From Adiantum capillus-veneris (lineage: Eukaryota; Streptophyta; Polypodiopsida; Polypodiales; Pteridaceae): a stretch of 64,000 nucleotides of DNA. Within the stretch, counting starts at the first letter, position 1; the number at the start of each line of letters is the position of its first letter. Shown piece by piece: positions 34,418 to 46,430 of the stretch. The notes below the pieces were generated by a model, which ran no database searches, was not told where the DNA came from, and was given only the letters and a program-made list of their open reading frames with translations. The translations under genes and the position numbers were made by a program. The stretch spans positions 30,654,969 through 30,718,968 of the forward strand of contig CM043942.1 of assembly GCA_014529385.2 (NCBI GenBank). The letters are read 5' to 3'.

Positions 34418-35332
34418 ACTAGTGAAAGCTTTTAAAGATTGGAATGAAAGAGCATGAAAGGTTATGTACTGATTATCTAACAATGAGTAGGACACAATGA
34501 TTGGGGTAGATACAGGATACCAATTTCTTAATGGAGGCTTGGAATAATTTGGTCCAACTAAATGTGATTGATAATAAAGTAAGAAAGTTGCACTTGAAGA
34601 TGAAGCTAATTAGCGTGTGTGGAAGAAGGGCCCACATGTGAATGATTATGGATGTAGATAAAGCATTGTTGTAAATCGCTCGAATTTTGGGAGGTGCAAG
34701 CACGCTTTCATGGTGTGGGACCAGTGCAAGGAGTTTAAGACATCTATTCACATTTGGGAGAACATTGTGAGTTTGATAGATTTTGTTTCCATGTTCGTTG
34801 TTGAAGAGAAGAACATTGGTGAAGTAGAAGGAGGCAAATTTACAACCATTATGGTGTTGCATACCCCTAAGGCCCTTTACTACGAAGAAAACCTTCTTTT
34901 CCATACGCTAGAAATTATACTTATTCGCCTCTTCCAACTTCCCTTGTCATTCAGCCAAGACCCCCAATTGAAGAGGAGCCCTAGATACTCACCATTAATT
35001 TCCCAACCTAGAGGCAAGCATTGAAATATATGCTGGTGAAAACATCGATATCTTGATTCCACAAAGTTAAGGAGAATTGGAGGTTTGAGAAGAAAGGCCT
35101 GCTAATAATAGTAGTTGTCCCATATGCCCATGGTTTTTGGAGAGTTTCAATAGCCACAAGAACATCAAAATGTCATTTTAGAAGCCTCAATGTCCCTAGA
35201 TGCCCAAAGCACAACTATTTTTAAACCATAAATCTTTGGCATGAATGATTTGCTTTTCATAAATGCCCATTCTCCCATGCACAAGAAGTTTTGAACAAAT
35301 TCTCACAATATTTCCCACATTGTGACTTACCT
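34418..35332. other. no supported gene
   Basis: Several medium frames on both strands, none with a recognisable domain. Possibly a decayed LINE. Confidence 0.3.
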
Positions 35333-35505
35333 CAACATCATGAGCTTCTGTGAGGGAGGCACCATATACCTAGCTAGGTACGAGTGGGGGCAGGGGACCG
35401 CCGGCCCGGTGGGCGGGCCGGGGGTCCCCTGCCCCAATCGTCTGCCCCCAATCGTACCTAGCTAGGTATGCGGTGCATCTCGAGCAGAAGCTCATGATGT
35501 TATGC
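35333..35505. repeat. GC-rich hairpin with roughly 80-bp arms
   Basis: The outer arms ACATCATGAGCTTCTG / CAGAAGCTCATGATGT and inner arms ATACCTAGCTAGGTACGA / its complement enclose a very GC-rich core (35390-35440, with GGGGCAGGGGAC and GTCCCCTGCCCC). Arms are imperfect between the two paired blocks. It stands out sharply from the AT-rich neighbourhood. It could be a foldback MITE or snap-back insertion. Confidence 0.75.
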
Positions 35506-36336
35506 ATTGTATGAAAAACATTGAGAAAGACTCCGTTTTCCTACATGAGAAAATTTCTTAATTTTCTTGTGATGATGCCATAGTCATTGCAAAGAGCACT
35601 TGTCTTAAAATAGCTTCGACATACTTCTCCAACATACTCAATTTTCACCGTCCGTGCTTGAAATGTTCCAATGAAAGAAGAAGCCACACTAAGTAATAAA
35701 ATAATTTGGGTTGCTCATGCTCATGTTACACAACCTTGAGTGATCTTTTTTTTAAAAGGAAATTTTCTTAAACAAAGAATGCTAATATTTTTAAGTGGCT
35801 CCAAGGTGAGGTGCAGCAACATTTGATGGAAGGAATGAGACACATTGCTTTGAACAAACATGCTTCAATGCATCCTCTGTGTCCCATGTACATGACTCAC
35901 TTCGTTGAAGTTTTTCAGACCAAATTACACAATTTTTTTTATAAAAAATTAGGTTTTCTCACCTTCAAATATAAAATTTAGAGGTAAATCTCAAAATCTG
36001 CAGATGGAATTACACTAAACCTAGGTTTTTTTCGAGCACTGCTTGCAACACCCATTTAAAGATGCCAACCACATCTTCTAGAAGACACCCTTCATATGTT
36101 CCCCAATCCATAGACAACATCAGTTGGCCCTACCACATGGAGAAAGAGGCTAGAGAAATGCAATATGGCTAGAGTAGGACACGTAGCAATAATGAGTATG
36201 CTACTACTGTAAAAATACAAATGAAAAAACTCGCAAAGAGGGGATTTGAAGTAGAGTTGGGGGTCTGATCATCTCTAATGTATGGCACCGTTGAAAGAGG
36301 ACAAACTTATACAAAGACTAGTACAACCGACCGCCT
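35506..36336. other. no gene seen
   Basis: AT-rich, stops in all frames, no motif recognised. Confidence 0.3.
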
Positions 36337-36340
36337 TTGG

Positions 36341-36342
<2 letters not shown>

Positions 36343-36390
<48 letters not shown>

Positions 36391-37388
36391 CACAGGGGCT
36401 TCTCTGAGTTTTGGAGTTTAGCCTTCATATCGCAAACTTCGACACGTGTAAAGGGCTACCTCTTCCGCCATATTATGTTCTACCACACTATATCTCCAAT
36501 ATCCGTTGAATCACTCTCCTGCATAGCACATCCCTTTATCAACCTCTATCTATTTCCCCACGGGGTTTTATCTTATGATTGCATCTCAATTTGGGGCTTG
36601 TCCCATTACTAGCTTCTCTATCTTGGTTTATACTTATTTTTGCTCGATATTTCTTTCTTATCCATGAAACATTAATTTCAAGCTACCGAAAAAAGAAAAA
36701 AAAGAAAAAAAGCCCTTTTTCCAATCACTCTCTAGATAATTGTCCATCATTAACAAGGACCTACATCAGGGCTCGGGAAAAGATAGGTTCGCTTTATCCA
36801 AAGCCTCTTCAAAATGAAAAATGGCCGGCTCAAATTTGGGCAAGAAGGTTCTCTAGCCGGTTCAAATTATGAAATTTTTAGTTATAATATGAGATTTTTA
36901 GTGTGATTATCCCTCTCAAATTTAGTGTTAGCCTGCTCACACGCGTGTGAAAAGGTTCCAAAACCGGGTCCACAAAAAATGTTTCCCAAGCCCTAACCCA
37001 CATACACAAAAATTAAGGTTAAAATGTGCCTTACTTGAGCCGTAGGACCATATTATTGTTCAAAGTATCTTTTAAAATGTCCCTTCTAGGACGGACCCAT
37101 ATGCATTCCAAAACTCATGGGCCCATGCTTCAGACCGTGGAATAGCCCATAATTCCTCCCTTTGGGTCTTCACACTCACAGTTGTTGCAGGTTGCATGGA
37201 ATTACTTGCGGTTCACTTGGTTGTTTGAGGCGTGTGAAGTGCGTAAAGGATAGTTGAATTGTGGAGGGGTGAATCCCCCTTGATGGAAGATGTTCAAAGA
37301 CCCTTCAAAGTGCCTCTAGGGGGGGCCAATATGATCCTTTCAAGTTGGGGTAAACCATAGAAAAATCCATCCTGGGGAGACCATTTCC

Positions 37389-37460
<72 letters not shown>

Positions 37461-37490
37461 ACTCTCTCTCACACACACACACACTCGGCA
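36343..37490. repeat. CT and CA microsatellites
   Basis: (CT)n at about 36343-36388; (CT)n then (CA)n at about 37384-37490. Both lie near the paired direct repeats described separately. Confidence 0.8.
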
Positions 37491-37655
37491 AGGCTTGGGA
37501 AAAGATAGGCTCGCTTTATCCAAAGCCCGTTCAAAATGAAAAGCTGGCTTAAGCTCGAGCAAGAAGGTTCTCAAGCCGGTTCAAATTATGGAATTTTTAG
37601 TTATAGTACGAGATTTTTAGTGTGATTATCCCTCTCAAATTTAGAGTTAACTCAT
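36768..37655. repeat. direct repeat pair, about 165 bp each
   Basis: 36768-36935 and 37492-37655 share GGAAAAGATAGG, CGCTTTATCCAAAGCC, AGCCGGTTCAAATTATG and GTGTGATTATCCCTCTCAAA, roughly 85 percent alike by eye. The spacing is about 722 bp. They may be two copies of a short interspersed element. Confidence 0.65.
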
Positions 37656-38508
37656 TTAGAATTAACTCATCATAGATTACTAAAGGTATGGTAAATTGCT
37701 GTGTTTCACTTAAAACAGAAATGAGACGATTTTGAATGCTCTCCTCTCTCTCAAAATCACACGACACGCACAAAAAGTGCAAATGAAGAAGTCAGAGAAG
37801 CGTGCTACCGCGTGGGAGTGCCACTTTATCAACATGTCTGACGGCCGGCCCAACGGTGTAGATAATCGCCACGTGGAGGGCGAGGATGATTTGGGCATGG
37901 AACTTGTCGCCACGCTGGAGTGGGCTGCAATCCAATCACATCGTTAGTTGAGAATCCACAATGATTTTCTCGATTGGCGGGCCCCGCTTTCCTCGTCCAG
38001 TTTAACGGCCCAACTACCTTCTCGTAAGCCCATGTTCCCGCCTGCTTTCTCATTGGTCCAAAACTCCCATACACTTTTTTGCTCGTCAACACCAAACAAT
38101 AGCCGTCCCCCCTCGTGCTTGGGCAAACTCCAAGCGCCCAGTCCCACCTAGATGCTTTGTTTGCACGGAGCACCTACAACATCCCAAACACCCCACATTT
38201 GTTTCACCATAAATAATACTATTGTTTACTAATTTGTTAAGTTCATGAAATAAATCATTTTTGGTCAAGATAAATGAGGCACCTTCTCCTAAACATCCGT
38301 CCCCACAGACATTGCAAAAATGCTAGTAAATTTTTTTCCTAATTTGAAGTTGCAAGCAATTCTATAGAACCAATGACAAATTATCCACTTTTCTAGGTAC
38401 TGGGTGTCTTCGTCTCTATGTGCTTTATTTGCAGGGAGCACCTACATGCTTTGTTTGCATGGACCACCTACAATGTGTCACCTTGTCATCCTTTTTTACT
38501 TCTATAAG
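37656..38508. other. no gene; moderately GC-rich segment
   Basis: 37800-38150 is richer in GC than its neighbours, with no coding motif. ATGCTTTGTTTGCA followed by a GGAGCACCTAC-like sequence occurs at about 38152 and 38448, a short local duplication. Confidence 0.35.
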
Positions 38509-38700
38509 GGGACCCCCACACGGAGGGGGGCAACTATTTTCAATTACCCATATCCTTCCCACTAACTGCACCTCAATAAGGTCGAATGATTATCCTCCCA
38601 TATTACCCCTACCCTTCTGGTGCGTGTTTACTCACCTCAAATCAGTCACAACATGCCTTCTTTTGCGATTAACCCCTCCGTGTGGGGGCTACCTAAATCA
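38509..38700. repeat. short inverted repeat pair
   Basis: GACCCCCACACGGAGGGG (near 38509) and CCCCTCCGTGTGGGGG (near 38667) are inverted copies about 140 bp apart, suggesting the ends of a small insertion. Confidence 0.55.
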
Positions 38701-40263
38701 GAGTATTGCTTTCTTAATTTGTTCAAGAAACTCTTCATTTTTTGTTGAAAATAAGACACTAACTTCTTTTGAACAAAATTGGTCACGATAGACTTGACAA
38801 ATGCAACACAACTTCTAGTGCAAACTTGTGAGATAGAAGTTAAACGTAGCATAAGGCTAAAAAGGCACAAAAAATTTCCAAACATTAACAGAGTTCCTTA
38901 TGGATGTAGAGGGCCCTCTTATTTTGGAGGACCCTCTTATTTTGGCTCATGGCTAAACCACCCCACCTTAATAATGCACCTTTTTAATGGGCTATCGCCT
39001 AATTGAAGGTTGTTTCATGATCCTTTGCAACCTTGTTTATCGACTGCCTTTGGATTGCAGGTCATCCTACATAGTAGTTTGCAGCTAGAGGCCTCCTCAG
39101 CTACAACACCCTCGAAAGGGTCTATGGTGGGGTCCTCTAAGTTTCGAGCATTGTTATAGCACCCATGATAGATTATCCTTTTTCCTAGGTAGTCTATGTG
39201 CATCGTCTACTGTTTTTAGCATAAAGTTTAGCTACAATGTCATAGGAGGGCTACAAGTTTAACAAATTTGAAAGCCAAAGTATTATGTATGGCTTGGCTC
39301 TAAATTCAAGTGAGAGTACTTAATTGGAACGTTGGTAAGGATGTTTAGACATTTGTCAAAGCTCTTTTGCTCTCCCCTATACAAAAAGTGGTACCTTTAC
39401 ACACTTTCATTCTTGACAAGCTTTCTCTTTTGCTCTCTCCTAAAATAGTGACTACCAAATTTGAAGTGGCTTCATAAGTCCACACACATTTCCCTTAAAC
39501 ATTGGCCCCCTCAAAAGAAAGACTTATAGCAATAGCTTTCACCTTATCCATGAAACACATGAAAGTAACCCCTTAATCACCAAACTTCTACGAGTAAGTG
39601 GCCCAGCTCCATCCAAGGCTGGCAAGGTTGGGTATTTCGTTATGAAGAATACTACAACAAAGCTGCCTCTTACAAAGTACCCAAGTGATAGGCTCCCTTT
39701 TGTGTACATTTTGCAAGAGCAAAAGAAACATATGCATCACATGTGAGGAAAAGGGTCAAAGAGTTAGTGCCATACTGATAGGGAAACATATGATGATTAG
39801 GCTGGGCACAACCATCCATAGGTGATAATTGACTTTCAATTTACTAATTTTAGGGTGCTTAAGCATATCCTGGTTGCTCTAGTGTGAGTGGGTCCTTCCA
39901 TATTTAAGAGAAGTGAACAAATTGGAATTTTTGCCTTTGGATATTTTTTTTATTCTGTGGTTGTGGGGCTATTGTGCAGGAAAAGGTTCTGAATTCTAGG
40001 ATAGCCCAACATAGTTATTATGTTTGTACTAGCTCATGCAATAATACTACTTCGTGTGTGTTGCGTGTCCTTGAGCTTCTTATTCATTTTCTTCATCTTC
40101 ATGTACAGTTTTGCGATTGTATTTCCAAAATCTGGTATCTCATAAATATTTAGCATCTCATGCAACATCACTAGCTCCCTCTTGGCTCACTTTCTCAAAC
40201 AAGCTCATATTTGGTAAGCATTTGCAACATTGCCATTGGGCATAAGTGTGTTCATTTATGTAT
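38701..40263. other. no supported gene
   Basis: Low-complexity AT-rich sequence with short frames only. It may include 3' LINE sequence belonging to 40264-40870. Confidence 0.3.
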
Positions 40264-40870
40264 CTATCCACTCCAAAGCCCAAGGAAAGGGTCACTCTTG
40301 AGGAAGAGCAGGGAAAAGAGCTTTGCTAGGAGCTGGTTCTTGCTAGGCATGGATAGCCCTTGGATCTCCCCTCTCACAACACTATCTTCCATCATGGCAA
40401 CCAACAGATGCGAGCCGATGGCAAAAAGCAATGGGACAAGAGGGCAACCCTTCTCAATTGACCTTTTGACTTCAAATGTGCGCACAATCCTATCGTCAAA
40501 AAGCAGCTCAGAGTGGCTTCCGGCACTAAGAGGGAGAACTAGCAGGCACAATGGTGGCCCAAATCCCAAAGATTTCATGATTGCCTCAATGAAAGACCAA
40601 GTAATTCTGTCATAGGCCTTTTCTAGATCAAACTACAACAAACTACACTCTTGTTTGGTGGATGTTGCATACTCCATGCCAACCATGGAATCCAAGATGT
40701 TATCATATATTGACCTCCCTTTGATGAAGCCGTGTTGATGAGGAGTAATGGATTTATTTAGAATGGGAGATAGAATAAGGGCAACCATCTTAGCAATAAT
40801 CTTGTAGGCCACTGACATCATCGTTATAAGTCTCCAATGTTTCAGCTCAGAGTAGCATATTTACTTTGGG
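40264..40870 (-). pseudogene. L1-type LINE reverse transcriptase relic
   Basis: Minus-strand reading gives GLIKPIPK, AYKIIAKMVALILSPIL, HQHGFIKGRSIYDNIL, then GCPLVPLLFAIGSH and IQGLSMPSKNQLL, the order seen in plant L1 reverse transcriptases. The F-A-D-D catalytic motif is lost (KLFSLLFL). It is the same family as 51180-51870. Several shifts and stops. Confidence 0.8.
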
Positions 40871-41282
40871 ATTGGTTTGATGAGGCCCCTTTTAATACTT
40901 GAGTCAACACTTCCATTATTCCAAGTTTGGTTGGCCATTTGCATGATACGAACTAGATATCGTCCCAAAATTCAATAAAGAAATATGGGACAATATAAGA
41001 GAGTGGAGCACGCCCCAACCTCACTTGACTTTTAAGGCTCTGAAAAAGTGCCCATGGTTGGCCACCTCTGGTTGAAGGTAGGTTTCTTGAGACAACAACT
41101 TGACTTCCTCCATCTGATGATCTTCCAAGTTAGTTTTGGCTTCAAGCCACCTTTTGTGCTCTTCTTCAACACAGTCCCTTCACATCTTCAAGCTATCAGT
41201 TGCTCGACTTCCTCTCCCAGATGCTTGAGATGCTCCTCGCGAGTCTTCTTCAATATCAGGCCTGCGGTTTTGATCGCTTTTT
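40871..41282. other. flank of LINE relic, no gene
   Basis: Probably further decayed upstream LINE sequence. It ends at the left target duplication of the retroposed insertion. Confidence 0.35.
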
Positions 41283-42701
41283 GCATGCTCCTAGAGTCTT
41301 TTTTTCTTTTTTTTTGCAAAACTCACAATAGTGAGTGGAGTTATATTAGAACCACCGAAAAAATGCATTACAAGATTTGCTCACATACCGAGCCAGAGCA
41401 TCCAAAGGACCACCACGATCACAATCCAAACAAAAATAACATCATTGCCCACCGAACACCAAATGGAAGAAGAACATAATAACAACCCGAACAGGGGGGG
41501 AGGTTAGCCTTGATCACATAGCAACCAAAACCATACTAGTCGATAAGTCATCCAAACGACCCACAAGGGTGCCACCGAAGATTAGATGCCTGCCACCCAT
41601 CCCACCTTCTCCCTTGCAAGGATCCATAACCGCAAAAAAGGAAACACTGGCCGCAAAGAGGGTGGGGCCCAAGTCCCCATCACCAGTGAAACACGGAAGG
41701 TTGCCACCATGGAGATGTATCTGCCACCAACGACCTCCATGACTCGTGCCCGAACTCCACAAGACCCGAACAACATCATGCAAGCAGGAAAATCGTACCA
41801 AGCAATAGCACCACAGAACCAAGTTGCTCCTTCTCCCGTAGCATCACTCCCATATCCAAAGACACGAGCCACCATGAAGCACAAAAATGCATCGAACCAG
41901 GACAACCTGGCCGCCAACAAGCTCCAACCTTTGAAACTCCGAGTCCGAAATAGTACAAGACCCTCCCACCCAAAGCCCTGCAACCAACCAAATGCAAGCA
42001 CGACCCTATGAATCGCATAGCCATCGAACTGAGAGCAGGCGAGCGGTTTGCCCTTGAAGTGAGGGCGGGTAGCCGCCAAGCCACATAGCCAAAAAGAGGT
42101 CACAAACCCTCGTTGATAAAGCACATGGGGTGCACTCGAGGGATCAACGGCTCGGGTGCATCCCACCGTTGGATCTCAGATGGCTGGAAAAAAAAAGCGC
42201 GCCACCTGCCCCTCTCCCGCCTCGAGCTTGCAACCCCTTCCAACCCACTCGCAGACCTCAACCATCTCGCCTAACGCGCCTCCATGCAGGTAATTCGCCT
42301 TTACGTGTATAAAAACCTGCCCCCTCTAGGCGCGTCGATCCAACGGCCTAAAGCTCTCCGCCTTGCCGATCACGCTCGTCGCCGTCGATCCCTCGAGTGA
42401 CACCCCGTGTCACTTATAAACGAGGGTCACAAACTGCCCCATCCCACGCCACCATGTCGGGAAGGTCAGCCGAAAGATCCCCTCTCGAATCTCCCCTGAC
42501 CCTGGACCGAGATGCTCCCTTCTTGGGGGCCTCTGTACCTACAGCTCGTACAGATCCTTGCATTGGATGGCCCAAGAACCTCCAAACAATGCATCTAAGG
42601 GCCCCCAACCCACATGCAAGTGTTGCAACCATCCTTCGACCCACCCAAGCAGAGCAGAGCAGGGGACTTTGCAGCGACACTTCGCATGCTCCTAGAGTCT
42701 T
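41283..42701 (-). mobile_element. retroposed GC-rich insertion with 18-bp target duplication
   Basis: An 18-base direct repeat, GCATGCTCCTAGAGTCTT, lies at 41283-41300 and 42684-42701. Immediately inside the left one is a T-rich run (41301-41315), the complement of a poly(A) tail, so the 1.38-kb insert is minus-strand retroposed sequence. Its 3' part (AATATAACTCCACTCACTATTGTGAG on the minus strand, in two pieces) resembles the LINE 3' ends near 45460 and 63090. The body is GC-rich, unlike the region. A 194-codon frame (42166-41582, W/G/F-rich) has no known domain and may be incidental. It is either an internally deleted LINE or an unrelated transcript mobilised by LINE machinery. Confidence 0.75.
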
Positions 42702-45076
42702 AGTAAATGAGTCCCAAGCTTTGGGGTTTTTTAAAATCTGTATTTTACACTCTTTCTACACACAAAACGACCCCATCTAAAGGTGGTACTTATAAATTGA
42801 CTAGAAAAAGATTGTGAGTCTTTATTCATGAAAACTTTATAGATAAGGGGTTTTAATTGAATGCACTTATAAAGACTCTTTACATGTAGTGAACCCACCA
42901 AGAGTGGAGCTCACAAGTAGTGCATTATTACTATCCATTACCTATTGTATTGTTTTTGCTTTGAATATGGTTATCACATTTAAGTACTAATGCCACAAAA
43001 ATTATCATGCTCTTCTACTAAAGCATGAATGACATAGAATACATGAATTTAAGGCCTTCAAAAATAAAGCCAGAACTTTTGAGAACTAATATTCTATACT
43101 TCTTAATGAGAAATCACATTTTATAACTTGAAATGAGTATGGATTAAGATGCTTGTAAGGGCCTTAATCTTGTCTACCACTAATTTTTGATCTTGTCTAC
43201 CATTCATCAACAAAAGTTGACAGCATGATCAACTTTTGAGACATTTCAAGCTTTCTAGTATTTTTTTCATGCTGAAGTTTGACTTCTATCGAGCCATTTC
43301 GCGACAACTAGGGTCACATGAGAGGTCAAATGCCTTTGCATCTAACTGTGACTTTATCCATATTTTGATAATTGGGCAATAACATGAATGTACTTTTTGG
43401 CAACGATAGGCCTAGCATCCGTGAGAGTTGAATTGGTCACTAAAAATGCAATATAACTAGCTAAGGGATGGCCTTTCAGCAATGAACAAAGAGATGTTTG
43501 CCTGTTTCAGATACTCAAATGCCCTACATGCTACTGCTTGGCTATATTTTGGAGCTATTGCAATAATAAGCTCTAAGCTTAAACCTAAGTGAAGGGCCTC
43601 AACAAGTCCCAAGGGATTTATTGAAAGTTACTGTTTAGTAGCACATAGTACAAAGGAGGGGTGTTTTTCAAGAAGGAAAGGTGCATTTTACGAAGAAAAT
43701 TCCCGTCTATAGGCGTCAAAATTGCACATTCCATGCATGGAGGTAATATCCTCTTGTAATTATAAGTGAATCCCCTCTAGGGCAAGTATGCTTTCCCTGC
43801 TCTAATGATGCTATAGCATAGAGCAAGAGGCCCTCCTCTCATGCTAAAACACATATATTGTCTCTAAAAAACTGGCTTCAAAGAATGTTCTCAATCGAGT
43901 CACACTCTCAACTACTAATAGATTGCTAAGTCTGTATACCTTAATTGTTCTAAATGTCTACCTAACGTTCAATAATTATTGAACTAATGTCGTATCACAA
44001 TCAACATTATGCGAAATGCCCCCCTTTCCACCGTATAACTTTAAAGCCAAAATATGGTTAAAAGCTATGTAGGACACTTTTGGAACCTCCAATTGGGAAA
44101 AGTAAACACATTTATGGTGTCGATTGTGTTGATGCCACCATAAGTAATTTAGTATAATATATTGCCTACACCATCTTTGTGAACACCTCTTGATAAATAA
44201 TTGAAAGTGGTATGTTGAGTCCAGTGAAGCTAGATGCTATAATCTTTTTAACTCATTGTGTTAGGATTTGAGGGGCTCCCTATTCTTTCAAAAGACCCTT
44301 ATCTACGGAAGGGCATATTTTCATTTTGCCCTTCTCACAACAAAATATCACAAAAATTACAAGTCAATATTTGTAACCAAGCTACATGTTTGGTGAAGAA
44401 TATAAGAAGGCGCTTGTGTTTGGTGAGCAATATATAACTAAAATTTTTTATTTACAAACCTTAGTAAAGGTCAAACATTCTCCATGAGCACATCAACGCT
44501 AACACTAACAAAGACTCCTATTTTCACATGCTATTTTCTATTAGCATGTCTCGTTTTTTAATTTAGATGAGCATTTTTATCTTGCCATAGCACAATATGT
44601 GTGAGGTTATATCTAAAAGAAGAAACCATTACATCAGCACCATGTTCCAATCAAACCATGGCCAAAACAATTTCACAAGAGAGCAATGATGTGATTTTCA
44701 CAAGGAGCCACAACCTTGCATCCATCATAACATATACAAGAGCCTTAGACCGAGGCAAAACATGATCTAATGGTCGCACGTGGTTCTGGCGAGACAAGAC
44801 CTATCATATTCCACTCGCTTGAATTCTTGCTTTTTTCAATCACAACAATAGTTTCCCTGCTTTCTTGGATAATCTCTAAGAAGTTGGCAATAGTGAGATC
44901 CTTATCAAACACTCAACAAATCCTGGCCTTCCAAATATAGTAGAAGAAGAAAAATTTAACAGCTTGAGTACATATAAGAAGTGCTTTTCCTCCTAGGAAC
45001 AAATCATTCATGGAGAACCCTATCTTCCAAGTCCTTTGGATTCATTTGCATATCTTACCTTCCAGTCCTCTAATCC
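42702..45076. other. no supported gene
   Basis: 2.4 kb of AT-rich sequence with stops in all frames. Parts near 44800-45000 may extend the adjacent LINE relic. Confidence 0.3.
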
Positions 45077-45451
45077 TCAGAAACCCCTTGAATAGGTGGG
45101 CCAGGTCCTCACTAGCCATTTTGCAACCTGAGCACGTATCGGAGCCATACCACGAGCTAGGATCTTGTCGCCTATCGATAGGGCCCCCCATAGCATCTTC
45201 CACAAAAGACCTTTACTGACAAAGGAGGCCATTGTGGATCCAAATGTTCTTTGTAGTCGCCACCCACCGATCTGCTGGCCATTGTATGTCCCAATGGTTG
45301 TTGAGGGGACGAACATCCGCATTGTGCAGAAGATCGTGGTTATGCCCTTGGTATGTGGTTTGAGGAAATGGCTACTCTGGGGCCATCGCCAGGATTTCCA
45401 TTCAAGATTGGGTTTGCAGAGGGACATCAAGAGATTGTCCATGATGGGCAT
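45077..45451 (-). pseudogene. LINE C-terminal (zf-RVT-like) relic
   Basis: An open stretch with LLWKMLWGALSIGDKILARGM and W-rich spacing resembles the region after reverse transcriptase in plant LINEs, where W and LP/GM-type residues are conserved. It abuts a LINE-type 3' tail at 45452. Weak assignment. Confidence 0.4.
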
Positions 45452-45830
45452 TTTTATTTTTCCATAGTCATAATCGTAAGGAGTGGAGTAGTATTATCAT
45501 AGCAAAGAATGTACATTAAGCCTCAAGCAAAGTCTGTGTTTTGAGAAGCCAATACCAAGCGATAAGATCTGCAAATGGATACGAAAGACCAAGAAACTAG
45601 GGCTCTTCAAGAACGACTTGATCTTAGGAGGGATGGTGATGAAAAGCCAAGTGCTTCTAATCTGCACATAAATTGTTAGATCCTGTTACTTTAAGAAAAT
45701 ATAGAAGGCTAGGAACTATCACGTGCTTGAGAATGTAATCTCAAGAGCTAGCTAGCTTCACGGAGATTGTACAAGAAAGCAGGGAATTAATTGTCTCCAT
45801 TGGTAAAAAGAAGGACTCAAACGAGTGGTA
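45452..45830 (-). pseudogene. LINE 3' end, minus strand
   Basis: On the minus strand it ends in ATGGAAAAATAAAAA after GATAATACTACTCCACTCC, closely matching the LINE tail at 63078-63150. This marks the 3' end of a minus-strand LINE copy extending to higher coordinates, decayed. Confidence 0.5.
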
Positions 45831-46430
45831 TAAGGCCATCAACATCATATTGATTGAATTTTGCTAGCCATAATATGGGTAGTTGTTTGCCTCTTGTTGA
45901 CGCGATTCCAGTAGCGATGTATTACAAAATCCCTCAGGGCTTGACACGATCTCGAGGCTGGTTTGTACATTTATTTTGGAAAAAACATGTTTTAAAGCCA
46001 TTTTTAAATGAAAGAAAAAGTGGTGCAAGTAAGTTCTCTTTTTTGTTTTGGTGAAGAGGATGATTTTATGATCAAGGATCTATCCTTGAATGTGGAATCA
46101 ACGTACATCAACAAATACTAGATTTTTAAGATTAACTAGTTTGCCTGGTTTTAAGGTACTTGTAGCATGTATGCTAAGTTTGGTGAAGTACATGGCATAA
46201 CAGTCAGGCTAAGCCACTAAATGAGCGAGGCATTAGTCCCAAAGCTTTAAGTAATATTCCATGTGGTCTAAGAGTCTTAGATATTCTAGGTAATGCTCAA
46301 GCTAGAAGAGTTGAGCATATTTATGTTATGTCACTTATGCGGGTACATGTGACCATAAAAGTCAAAGTGTCATAATAATCAATATCTAATTCTCCTAAAA
46401 TATTTTCTCATATTAAACTGATCATTTAAT
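45831..46430. other. no supported gene
   Basis: Short frames only; nothing recognised. Confidence 0.3.

Noticed and set aside
41582-42166. 194-codon frame in the GC-rich insertion as a real gene
   Set aside because: No domain recognised, and long frames arise easily in GC-rich DNA; kept only as a note in the insertion entry.
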